Shown here piece after piece: positions 1-4,722 of a stretch of DNA of 5,621 nucleotides. The position numbers and the translations under genes were made by a program. The notes beneath the pieces were generated by a model. The model had not been told where the DNA came from. It did not search any database and saw only the letters and a program-made list of their open reading frames with translations. Positions within the stretch are counted from its first letter, which is position 1; the number at the start of each line of letters is the position of its first letter. The stretch spans positions 1 to 5,621 of the forward strand of contig JBOGGX010000070.1 of NCBI GenBank assembly GCA_050744245.1, in the 5' to 3' direction. Origin of the DNA: JBOGGX01 sp050744245. Its GTDB lineage: Bacteria; Actinomycetota; Acidimicrobiia; Acidimicrobiales; JBOGGX01.

Positions 1-258
1 TGTGCCGCGCTCCAGTCGGGCCATTTGCGGGGAGCGGGGCTGGACGTCTTCGAGATCGAGCCGCTGCCGACCGACAGCCCGCTGCTCGAGTGCGACAACG
101 TGCTGCTGGCCGGTCACGTCGCCGGACTGGACATGGAGTCACACGATGATACGTTCACACTGGCGGCCCAGACGATCATCGCGCTGCGGGACGGCGGCTG
201 GCCGGGCGAGTGCATCGTCAACTGCCGCGGCGTGACGGGGTGGACATGGGAGCAGTGA
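1..258 (+). CDS. D-isomer-specific 2-hydroxyacid dehydrogenase, C-terminal end (5' partial)
   Basis: The frame is open from base 1 and ends at TGA 256-258, leaving 85 residues of a protein whose start lies outside the window. The family reduces 2-keto acids or oxidises D-2-hydroxyacids with NAD(P); phosphoglycerate, lactate and glyoxylate/hydroxypyruvate enzymes belong to it. Seen here: the end of the NAD-binding domain with GAGLDVFEIEP (residues 11-21), whose second Glu (residue 20) matches the catalytic Glu, then the SPLLECDNVLLAGHVAG segment with the catalytic His at residue 39. That His is preceded by Gly where most members have Pro. The rest would be the helix that returns to the substrate-binding domain. 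The tail ends in NCRGVTGWTWEQ. Substrate cannot be told from this fragment. The family call is secure. Confidence 0.87.
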   Translation, partial: CAALQSGHLRGAGLDVFEIEPLPTDSPLLECDNVLLAGHVAGLDMESHDDTFTLAAQTIIALRDGGWPGECIVNCRGVTGWTWEQ

Positions 259-271
259 ACGAGTGATGACA

Positions 272-314
272 GCTTGCCGTTTCGCGCGAATGATCGTCCG
301 GGCGAAACGCAAGC
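272..314 (+). terminator. Hairpin after the dehydrogenase stop, possible terminator
   Basis: GCTTGCCGTTTCGC (272-285) pairs with GCGAAACGCAAGC (302-314), giving 13 base pairs with one bulged C and a 16-base loop. It starts 13 bases after the dehydrogenase stop. No T-run follows, so it is not a classical intrinsic terminator, but U-poor hairpins at gene ends are common in high-GC actinobacteria. It could also act as a 3'-end stabiliser. Confidence 0.42.
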
Positions 315-321
315 GAGGGCC

Positions 322-348
322 GCACAATCGTGAAACGCGGCACAATCG
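322..348 (+). repeat. Two 9-base direct repeats, 18-base period
   Basis: GCACAATCG occurs at 322-330 and again at 340-348. The period is close to two DNA turns, as for paired operator half-sites. The copies lie between the terminator-like hairpin and the 402-485 element, upstream of the PH-domain gene. Chance is possible at this length. Confidence 0.3.
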
Positions 349-401
349 CTACAGTCGGCCCGCTTGTGTGACCGATACTCTCCGACAGTCCTCATAGTGG
401 A

Positions 402-485
402 GGGTGTTGGAGTTCGAGCGCTAAGCCGCAAGCGACGCGCGATGCGAACGCTCTGGGTCTGATGGCTGCTTGAACTCCAACATCC
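402..485 (+). ncRNA. Candidate structured RNA or leader element with an 18-base-pair closing stem
   Basis: GGGTGTTGGAGTTCGAGC (402-419) and GCTTGAACTCCAACATCC (468-485) pair along their whole length: 16 Watson-Crick pairs plus two G-U pairs (G404-U483 and G416-U471). G420 and U467 add a nineteenth pair. The enclosed bases can form short inner helices: AGCC 424-427 with GGCT 464-467, and AGCG 431-434 with CGCT 449-452; GAGCG 416-420 with CGCTC 449-453 is an alternative. Both non-Watson-Crick positions are G-U on the plus-strand RNA but would be C-A mismatches on the minus strand, which favours a plus-strand transcript. The element ends 43 bases before the ATG of the PH-domain gene, so it may be its 5' leader or a separate small RNA. 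I recognise no known RNA family. A small palindromic mobile element is the main alternative; no target duplication is visible. Confidence 0.38.
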
Positions 486-515
486 AGCAGAGGTGGTCCC
501 AAGTCGGCACGAGTC

Positions 516-520
516 AAGGA
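516..520 (+). promoter_or_regulatory. Ribosome binding site that favours the ATG at 529
   Basis: AAGGA lies 8 bases before the ATG at 529. The earlier in-frame GTG at 493 has no comparable purine-rich site, so 529 is preferred. Confidence 0.5.
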
Positions 521-528
521 CACGACTG

Positions 529-1179
529 ATGCGGCTGAAGCACTGGATGGCCCCGGCCTTGAGTCTGGCCTTGTGGACGTTGGGGGGCGGCACGGCCTGG
601 CCGCAGTGGGGGCCGCCGTTCGGCCCCGCCGCGCCGAGCGACCGCAGCCAATACCTCTCCGCCGCCGAAGCCGTCGCCCCGCCGATCGGTCCCGGCTACG
701 CGCCGCCGGGCTACCCGCCGCCGGGCTACCCGCCGCCTGGCTATCCGCCCCCCGCCCCGCCGGCACCTCCGGGACCGCCTCCGGCCGCGCCCGCCCAGGA
801 TCCCCACGGCATCGGCCCGGCCACGACCCGGCTCGAGAATCACTCGAAGCGGGCGGGCGAGCACGCGTTCAGCATCCTCGGCGTCGTGCTGCGCGAGGGC
901 GAACGGGTGGAGGGGCTGGCCCAGGGCCGGTTCAATGATGCCAACGGCGTCATCGCCCTCACCAACCAGCGGCTCATCGCCGTCAACGACAAGGGCTGGA
1001 AGCCGGACGTGGTCGAGATCGCCATCGACCCCGGCCTCGATGTCCAGGGCTGGCAGGAAGATCGCACCGCCACCCTCCTGCTGCGCCGCCCAGAGCGGAC
1101 CGTGATGATCGACCGCATTCTCGACGGACAGGTGGCCGCCGAGCTCGCCAACAACATCCGCGGCCGCATCAGCCGTTGA
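529..1179 (+). CDS. Proline-rich N-terminus plus bacterial PH-like domain protein
   Basis: 216 residues from ATG 529 to TGA 1177-1179. The start is a short basic and hydrophobic stretch (MRLKHWMAPALSLALW) that could be a weak signal peptide or anchor. A Pro/Gly/Tyr-rich linker with three perfect PPGYP repeats follows (about residues 59-73), running on as PPAPPAPPGPPPAAPAQ. From about residue 108 there is a compact domain (GEHAFSILGVVLREGERVEGLAQGRF, then GVIALTNQRLIAVNDKGWKPDVVEI) with the 'LTNQRLI' strand pattern of bacterial pleckstrin-homology-like (YokE/bPH-type) domains, ending in a helix, AAELANNIRGRISR. Such domains usually mediate protein or membrane association; no catalytic residues are seen. 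If the PH-like domain is cytoplasmic the N-terminus is unlikely to be a cleaved signal, and a later start is possible. The gene stands alone: the structured 402-485 element is upstream and tRNA-Gly downstream. The PH-like assignment is moderate and the cellular role is unknown. Confidence 0.75.
   Translation: MRLKHWMAPALSLALWTLGGGTAWPQWGPPFGPAAPSDRSQYLSAAEAVAPPIGPGYAPPGYPPPGYPPPGYPPPAPPAPPGPPPAAPAQDPHGIGPATTRLENHSKRAGEHAFSILGVVLREGERVEGLAQGRFNDANGVIALTNQRLIAVNDKGWKPDVVEIAIDPGLDVQGWQEDRTATLLLRRPERTVMIDRILDGQVAAELANNIRGRISR
703..747 (+). repeat. Three 15-base tandem repeats encoding PPGYP
   Basis: In-frame units at 703-717, 718-732 and 733-747 each encode Pro-Pro-Gly-Tyr-Pro. The first two are identical in DNA (CCGCCGGGCTACCCG); the third differs by two silent changes. 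A degenerate GPGYAP unit precedes them. Such arrays can expand or contract by slippage. Confidence 0.85.
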
Positions 1180-1214
1180 GCCCGTCGGCGGAAGCGGCTG
1201 CCACCCCCGACCGC

Positions 1215-1245
1215 TTGCCCGCCCCGCCCGAGGTGTTGGTAGGGT
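1215..1245 (+). promoter_or_regulatory. Possible promoter of tRNA-Gly
   Basis: TTGCCC (1215-1220) and TAGGGT (1240-1245) resemble actinobacterial -35 and -10 boxes with 19 bases between them, slightly long. Transcription would start near 1252, about 5 bases before the mature tRNA 5' end. Confidence 0.38.
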
Positions 1246-1256
1246 GTAGGACTCAC

Positions 1257-1332
1257 GCGGACGTGGCTCAGCTGGTAGAGCATCACCTTGCCAAGGTGAG
1301 GGTCGCGGGTTCGAATCCCGTCGTCCGCTCCA
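1257..1332 (+). tRNA. tRNA-Gly (GCC anticodon)
   Basis: A complete 76-base tRNA with encoded CCA. Acceptor stem GCGGACG (1257-1263) pairs perfectly with CGTCCGC (1322-1328); the discriminator is T1329 and CCA is 1330-1332. The D arm holds GCTC AGCTGGTAGA GC. Anticodon stem TCACC (1283-1287) pairs with GGTGA (1295-1299), and the loop TTGCCAA puts the anticodon GCC at 1290-1292, reading GGC and GGT codons. T arm: GCGGG (1305-1309), TTCGAAT loop, CCCGT (1317-1321). No copy of its 3' end is seen elsewhere in the window, so there is no sign that it serves as an integration site here. Confidence 0.98.
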
Positions 1333-1348
1333 GCTCAGCGGCACTTTT

Positions 1349-1363
1349 CGGGCCGTCGGCCCG
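1349..1363 (+). terminator. GC hairpin after tRNA-Gly, possible terminator
   Basis: CGGGCC (1349-1354) and GGCCCG (1358-1363) form a perfect 6-base-pair stem with a GTC loop, 16 bases after the tRNA. The following bases are CCTCTTGG, only mildly T-rich. Position and stability suggest a tRNA transcript terminator. Confidence 0.5.
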
Positions 1364-1416
1364 CCTCTTGGCCATGGCTGGGCCATCGTTGTCCACGACC
1401 TTCGTAGCGTCCGGGC

Positions 1417-1560
1417 ATGACTGGTTCACTCCGCAACCGCGGCCACGTCGGCGGCCCGGCCGGTACCGCCGTGTGGCAGGCGGTGGCCTGGATCGGCGGG
1501 TTGGTCGCCGCCGCCGCTTCCTTGGCCTCGCTGCGCTACCGGCGTGCCACCCGCGCATGA
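1417..1560 (+). CDS. Small single-pass membrane protein, 47 residues
   Basis: ATG 1417 to TGA 1558-1560. The N-terminus is short and basic (MTGSLRNRGH); a hydrophobic Ala/Gly/Leu/Val/Trp segment at about residues 18-39 (AVWQAVAWIGGLVAAAASLA) is long enough for one membrane helix; the tail is positively charged (RYRRATRA). About 85% of third codon positions are G or C, as expected of a real gene here, and a 7-base-pair hairpin sits right after the stop. Against it: no clear Shine-Dalgarno site precedes the ATG, and Ala-rich hydrophobic stretches arise easily in GC-rich DNA. No family is recognised. The basic tail favours a cytoplasmic C-terminus. Confidence 0.42.
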   Translation: MTGSLRNRGHVGGPAGTAVWQAVAWIGGLVAAAASLASLRYRRATRA

Positions 1561-1561
1561 A

Positions 1562-1587
1562 CACCCGGCCCCGCAACCCCCCGGGTG
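1562..1587 (+). terminator. Hairpin just after the small membrane ORF
   Basis: CACCCGG (1562-1568) pairs perfectly with CCGGGTG (1581-1587) around a 12-base C-rich loop, starting one base after the ORF stop. There is no T-run. It fits a terminator or 3'-end structure for the small gene. Confidence 0.38.
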
Positions 1588-1636
1588 AAATGGGCAGCCA
1601 GCCCTGCGCCGCCTCGACCGGTCGTCGCCACTGTCA

Positions 1637-1655
1637 GCCGGTGTGTCTCACCGGC
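1637..1655 (+). promoter_or_regulatory. Short inverted repeat in the SRPBCC leader, possible operator or hairpin
   Basis: GCCGGTG (1637-1643) and CACCGGC (1649-1655) are perfect inverted repeats with a 5-base spacer, about 100 bases before the first SRPBCC gene. CAGCCG 1635-1640 can instead pair with CGGCTG 1662-1667. It could be a repressor site or a transcript hairpin. I see nothing else in 1588-1746 and no convincing promoter boxes. Confidence 0.3.
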
Positions 1656-1756
1656 ACACATCGGCTGCCGCTGCGGCGGCCACAGCCTCTCGCCGGCTAC
1701 CCGCACCAGCGGCGACCCGAGCCGACAGCCTGCGCAGCCCCGATACAGGAGGAACC

Positions 1757-2245
1757 ATGTCAGCCATCATGTCCAGCATCGAAGTCGACCGCCCGCCATC
1801 GGAGGTGTTCGCCTATGCCACCGACCCGTCGCGGTTCGCCGAATGGCAGCACGACGTCGTAAGCGTGCGAGTGGCCGAAGACGGCCCGCCCCGGGCCGGC
1901 TTGATGTTCACCACGACACGCAGGATGGGTGGTGTCGACCGCACAATGACACAGGAGCTAACCCAGGTCGATACCCCCAACATGTGGGCCGCTCGAGGTA
2001 TCGATGGGCCGATCAGGCCTCACGTGACCATCGCCGTCGAACCCCTCGACGGCGACGCACGGTCCCGAGTGACCTTCGCGCTCGACTTCGAAGGGCACGG
2101 GATCGGTGTGCCACTCGTGCCGATCGTCCGCCGGATGGCTGCCAAGGCGGCACCCGCGAGCTGTCGGAACCTCAGGGAACGGCTTGAGGGCGGCGAACCC
2201 GACCGCCGCCTCGCCCCACGCCCGATCCGACTCCCTGGTCGCTGA
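1757..2245 (+). CDS. SRPBCC (START-like/polyketide cyclase-type) family protein 1
   Basis: 162 residues. The ATG at 1757 is fixed by an excellent ribosome site, AGGAGGA (1747-1753), four bases upstream. The start of the domain, SSIEVDRPPSEVFAYATDPSRFAEW (residues 6-30), is the typical first beta strand and helix of SRPBCC proteins, and W30 is the usual aromatic at the cavity entrance. Later parts read TQELTQVDTPNMWAARG, VTIAVEPLDGDARSRVTFALDFEG, and a closing helix RRMAAKAAPASCRNLRERLEGG (about residues 124-145), the long C-terminal helix that lids the cavity. The last 17 or so residues are a Pro/Arg-rich tail. The fold binds hydrophobic ligands or catalyses cyclisations; ligand and reaction cannot be predicted. 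Its stop overlaps the start of a second SRPBCC gene. Confidence 0.9.
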   Translation: MSAIMSSIEVDRPPSEVFAYATDPSRFAEWQHDVVSVRVAEDGPPRAGLMFTTTRRMGGVDRTMTQELTQVDTPNMWAARGIDGPIRPHVTIAVEPLDGDARSRVTFALDFEGHGIGVPLVPIVRRMAAKAAPASCRNLRERLEGGEPDRRLAPRPIRLPGR

Positions 2246-2673
2246 TGCCGGCGCCTGCCGTGCAACGAACCTTCGAGGTGGACGCACCGCCGCTGCACGC
2301 CTGGGAGCGGTTGATCGCCGTGCGCAGGTGGCCGGACTGGGCGCCTCACATCCTCGCCGTCACCGTGTTGGCCGACGGTCCCATCGGTCCGACCACCCGC
2401 GGGGCGTTGCGCATCAAGGGGTTCGGCCGCACCACATTCCGCATGTCGGAGCGGGACCCACCACATCGATGGGAATGGGTGGGCGGTCCTCTCGGGCTGC
2501 GCATCCGCTATGACCATCGATTCGAAGAGATCAGGTCGGCGCGTACCCGCCTCGTGTGGCAGGTGTATCTCGAGGGACCCCTCGGCGTGCTTGTTCGACC
2601 AACGTTCAAGCGGCTCTATGGCCACAACGTCGACCGTGCCATCCCACACCTGAAGGAATGGATCACCCGCTGA
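2245..2673 (+). CDS. SRPBCC family protein 2
   Basis: 142 residues, starting at ATG 2245, which shares its A with the TGA (2243-2245) of the gene before. No Shine-Dalgarno site precedes it, so translation is probably coupled to the upstream gene. VQRTFEVDAPPLHAWERLIAVRRWPDWAPHI (residues 6-36) is a typical SRPBCC N-terminus. Central strands include TRGALRIKGFGRTTFRMSERDPPHRWEWVGG and the C-terminal lid helix is RPTFKRLYGHNVDRAIPHLKEW. The length is standard for a single-domain member. It is clearly diverged from its neighbour, so this is an old duplication or a paired function (perhaps a heterodimer), not a recent copy. No enzymes next to the pair reveal a pathway. Confidence 0.88.
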   Translation: MPAPAVQRTFEVDAPPLHAWERLIAVRRWPDWAPHILAVTVLADGPIGPTTRGALRIKGFGRTTFRMSERDPPHRWEWVGGPLGLRIRYDHRFEEIRSARTRLVWQVYLEGPLGVLVRPTFKRLYGHNVDRAIPHLKEWITR

Positions 2674-2876
2674 TCCCGAACCATTCGCCAGAGACTTCCC
2701 AAACGATGCCGAGCCGGCACGGGCCGAGCCGACGTGCGCGCCCGATAGCTCCCAGTCGAGACGAATCGCGACAGTCGTCAGTGCCGGCCATCTGCCGTGC
2801 GGTAACCAACCCGAATCGAACCCACATCGCTCGGCACCACACGCCGCCATCATGCGCGCACGAACTCGTGTCTTGC
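2674..2876. other. Non-coding gap between the SRPBCC pair and the insertion sequence
   Basis: No convincing gene on either strand. It holds an 8-base inverted repeat, GCCGGCAC (2713-2720) with GTGCCGGC (2781-2788), and nested within it GACGA (2760-2764) with TCGTC (2775-2779). I looked here on the minus strand for the missing rest of the EamA transporter and did not find it. Confidence 0.5.
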
Positions 2877-2888
2877 GTCTGAGTTCGC
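2877..2888 (+). repeat. IS3 left terminal inverted repeat
   Basis: GTCTGAGTTCGC matches the reverse complement of 4468-4479 (GTCTGACTTCGC) at 11 of 12 bases. Weaker similarity continues about 15 bases inward with small gaps. Confidence 0.6.
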
Positions 2889-2944
2889 CGCGGAGGGTCC
2901 ACCTGGAAACGACCCAACGTTGACAGTCTTCGGGGACTATCCGA

Positions 2945-2950
2945 GAGGAG
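2945..2950 (+). promoter_or_regulatory. Ribosome binding site for orfA
   Basis: GAGGAG ends 6 bases before GTG 2957 and supports that non-ATG start. Confidence 0.6.
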
Positions 2951-2956
2951 CTGTCC

Positions 2957-3280
2957 GTGAGCGAGCATGGTGCCCGTCGACGGCCGCGTGTGCTGTCGCC
3001 GGAGATGAAGTGGGAGATCTTCTTGGAGGTCACCTCGCGCGAGATCACCCAGGCCGAGGCGGCGCGCAGGTGGCACGTCGACGTGTCCACGATCATCGGC
3101 ATCCGCCGCACCGTCAAGGACGCGGCGATGGCCGCGTTGGCGGCCCGCCCGGGTCGTCCGGTGGCGGAGCGCAACTGGGAGTTGGAGAAGGCTCGCCACG
3201 AGCTCGGCGAGTTGACCGAGGCGGTCAAGTCACAGGCGATCGAGCTGGCGTTGCTGCGGGGAAAAGCGAGCTGGACCTGA
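2957..3280 (+). CDS. IS3-family transposase subunit OrfA (helix-turn-helix)
   Basis: 107 residues from GTG 2957, with GAGGAG at 2945-2950. OrfA supplies sequence-specific binding to the IS ends. A basic N-terminus (EHGARRRPRVL) leads into a helix-turn-helix: the region around residues 15-52 contains REITQAEAARRWHVDVSTII, with QAEAARRW as first helix and VDVSTIIGIRR as recognition helix. Residues 73-102 (WELEKARHELGELTEAVKSQ and on) form a heptad-like helix, as in the leucine-zipper part of IS3 OrfA proteins. Termination at TGA 3278-3280 gives OrfA alone; slippage at 3259-3265 gives the OrfAB transposase. It appears intact and could still act as an end-binding inhibitor. Confidence 0.87.
   Translation: MSEHGARRRPRVLSPEMKWEIFLEVTSREITQAEAARRWHVDVSTIIGIRRTVKDAAMAALAARPGRPVAERNWELEKARHELGELTEAVKSQAIELALLRGKASWT
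3259..3265 (+). promoter_or_regulatory. -1 programmed ribosomal frameshift site between orfA and orfB
   Basis: In the orfA frame the codons are CGG GGA AAA GCG, so 3259-3265 is the heptamer G GGA AAA, which fits X XXY YYZ. A -1 slip continues with AGC at 3265 straight into the orfB frame (SELDLTGPLPARVPGETKE). This is the frame change expected between IS3 orfA and orfB. I did not model a downstream stimulatory structure. Confidence 0.62.
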
Positions 3281-4324
3281 CCGGCCCGCTGCCGGCACGG
3301 GTGCCGGGCGAGACGAAGGAACAGGTCCTCAAGCTGATCGACGGCGCGGTCGCCGCCGGCGCCCCGCACGCATGGGCGTGCCGGCTGCTCGGCGTCCCCG
3401 ACGACCGGGTGCACCGCTGGCGACTGCGGCTGCGGGAGGTCGGCACCCTTGAGGACCGGGCCCCCGGCGGCGTCGCCCTGCACGCCCTCACCCCGGCCGA
3501 GATCGACGCCGTGCTGGCGGTCGCCGAGGAGTGGGGGGAGGTCGACCGGTCGCACCGCAAGCTCGCCCACCGCGGCTCCTACATCGGGCGGGTGTGGGTG
3601 TCGCCGTCCACGTTCCGACGCGTCCTGGCTGCTCACGGACTCGTGCTGCCCGAACCAGTGACCCGCGACCCGACCCCCCGGCCGGTGTGGCCGGACTGGC
3701 TGCAGTGGGCCCCGAACCGCATCTGGTGCTGGGACGCGACCCACTTCCCCAGAGCGCGGCGGGTGGCGTTCGCCATCATCGACGTCGTCTCCCGCCGCTG
3801 GATCGACACCCTCGTGTCGGTCGAAGAGACCTCCACCCAGGTGCAGGTGCTGTTCGACCAGGCCCTCGTCGCCGAAGGTCTCGCCGACTTGATCACCCCG
3901 GAACGCCTCGAGCTGCCCGCCGATGATCCAGCCCGGCCGATCCTGCTCGCCTGCTCCGACAACGGACCCCAGATGACCTCGAACGCGACCCGCCACTTCC
4001 TCGCCGGCCTGGCCGTCGCCCAACGCCTCGGCCGACCGCACACCCACCGACCAGGCCTGGATCGAATCGCTGTGGAGCCACATCAAGATCGAGTGGCCGC
4101 ACCTCAACCGGATCACCGACCCTGCGGTGCTCGCCGCCGAACTGGAACGGGCCCGCCGGCACTACAACTCGGTCCGCCTGCATGAGGGCATCGGCTACTT
4201 CACCCCCGACGACGAACACGAAGGCCGCGGTGACAAGATCCGCGCCGCCCGCCGCGACGGACTCGCCGCCGCCGACGCCGCCCGCCGCGCCCACCACCGA
4301 GCCGAACGAGGGCAGCCGTCGTGA
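3265..4324 (+). pseudogene. IS3-family transposase catalytic subunit OrfB, frameshifted
   Basis: Translated by -1 shift from orfA; no separate start with a clear ribosome site is evident. The N-terminal part is a helical DNA-binding region (KEQVLKLIDGAVAAGAPHAW and ACRLLGVPDDRVHRWRLR), followed by DRSHRKLAHRGSYIGRVWVS. The DDE catalytic core has its first Asp in CWDATHF (3733-3735) and its second in CSDNGPQMTS (3958-3960). After GRPHT, near 4042, the frame breaks. The rest is in the next frame: PTDQAWIESLWSHIKIEWPH with the catalytic Glu at 4064-4066, then HYNSVRLHEGIGYFTPDDEHEGRGDKIRAARRDG, ending at TGA 4322-4324. Restoring two bases gives exactly 35 residues between Asp and Glu, the IS3 norm. 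As written, translation runs off frame to a stop at 4183-4185 and lacks the Glu, so the enzyme is inactive unless the lesion is a sequencing error. Confidence 0.86.
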
Positions 4325-4388
4325 GCGAGCCGCGAAACCGGGCTCTACGATCGCCTCAGAGCCACGCAACGAGGCTCGGAGGCACCAC

Positions 4389-4414
4389 GGGTGCGGGCAA
4401 TCCCGCCCTCACCC
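4389..4414 (+). terminator. Hairpin near the right end of the IS, possible terminator
   Basis: CGGG (4394-4397) and CCCG (4402-4405) close a CAAT loop; GGGTG (4389-4393) and CACCC (4410-4414) extend the stem across a 4-base bulge. It lies about 65 bases after the orfB stop, inside the IS. It has no T-run. Confidence 0.38.
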
Positions 4415-4467
4415 ACCCGAACCCGGCACCGCCGACCTGTGGTCTGAAAACCACCGCCACCTGTCGC

Positions 4468-4479
4468 GCGAAGTCAGAC
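4468..4479 (-). repeat. IS3 right terminal inverted repeat
   Basis: GCGAAGTCAGAC on the plus strand is the inverted partner of 2877-2888, with one mismatch. The next base, A4480, completes the CA end typical of IS3 elements. Confidence 0.6.
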
Positions 4480-4484
4480 ACGCC

Positions 4485-4676
4485 TCAGAACCTCGGCCGC
4501 ATCGGGGGGATGAACGCCAGCCCCACCAGCACCACCACGCTGATCAGCGCGAACCGGAGGGTGACGATCTGGACCGCGTCGATGGTCGTCAGCAGTTGGT
4601 GCACGCCGACGAAGACGAGCCCCCACGACGCCGTGCACGCGATGAGGGCGAGATGGACGAGCAGCGAGGGCCGCAC
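4485..4676 (-). pseudogene. EamA/DMT-family transporter, N-terminal fragment
   Basis: About 63 residues on the minus strand from a possible GTG start at 4676 to TGA 4485-4487. The protein reads RPSLLVHLALIACTASWGLV, then FVGVHQLLTTIDAVQIVTLR, then a second hydrophobic run FALISVVVLVGLAFI ending PPMRPRF. The W-G after the first helix and the VTLRFAL motif starting the second are hallmarks of EamA (drug/metabolite transporter) proteins, which normally have ten membrane helices and about 280-300 residues. Only the first two helices remain: coding similarity stops a few bases from the IS3 right end (4480). The rest is not on the other side of the IS, so the insertion was accompanied or followed by deletion. 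It diverges from the ArsR remnant, as an exporter and its repressor would. No clear ribosome site, so the start is uncertain. Confidence 0.7.
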
Positions 4677-4722
4677 AGATGAGGCACAATAATCGACCAA
4701 ACGACCGTTAGGCAGTTCGACG

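Larger units (their letters stand above)
2877..4480 (+). mobile_element. IS3-family insertion sequence, probably inactive
   Basis: About 1.6 kb, bounded by imperfect terminal inverted repeats (2877-2888 and 4468-4479, 11 of 12 matching). It holds orfA, a -1 slippery site and orfB in the usual IS3 arrangement. The right end reads TCAGACA, with the terminal CA expected for IS3; the matching left base is C (2876) where T is expected, so the left end is uncertain by a few bases. No target duplication is visible (left flank TTG, right flank CGC), suggesting that flanking DNA was rearranged after insertion. The right end lies within a few codons of a truncated transporter gene. orfB is frameshifted, so self-transposition is unlikely. 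Confidence 0.72.

Noticed and set aside
266..397. 43-codon Arg/Lys-rich frame after the dehydrogenase
   Set aside because: No ribosome site, it overlaps the hairpin and direct repeats, and its composition looks random.
1257..1332. tRNA-Gly as the integration site of an island
   Set aside because: No direct repeat of the tRNA 3' end, no integrase gene, and ordinary genes follow it.
514..1386. 290-codon minus-strand open frame
   Set aside because: It runs through the tRNA and the whole PH-domain gene, and its sequence is Arg/Gly/Pro-rich without motifs.
2812..2832. T-arm look-alike (GGGTTCGATTCG on the minus strand)
   Set aside because: The flanking bases do not form a T stem, and no acceptor or anticodon stem is present.
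2920..2925. Perfect TTGACA -35 box in front of orfA
   Set aside because: No -10-like hexamer at 16-19 bases; GACTAT at 2935-2940 is only 9 bases away, so I do not call a promoter.
2020..4116. Very long minus-strand open frame spanning both the SRPBCC genes and the IS
   Set aside because: Antisense to three well-supported genes. Its translation is low-complexity Gly/Arg/Pro/Asp-rich with no domain, as expected of antisense frames in GC-rich DNA.
4321..4692. Plus-strand frame starting with a GTGA overlap at the orfB stop
   Set aside because: The overlap looks like coupling, but the product has no domain, crosses the IS end, and its second half is antisense to the recognisable EamA fragment.
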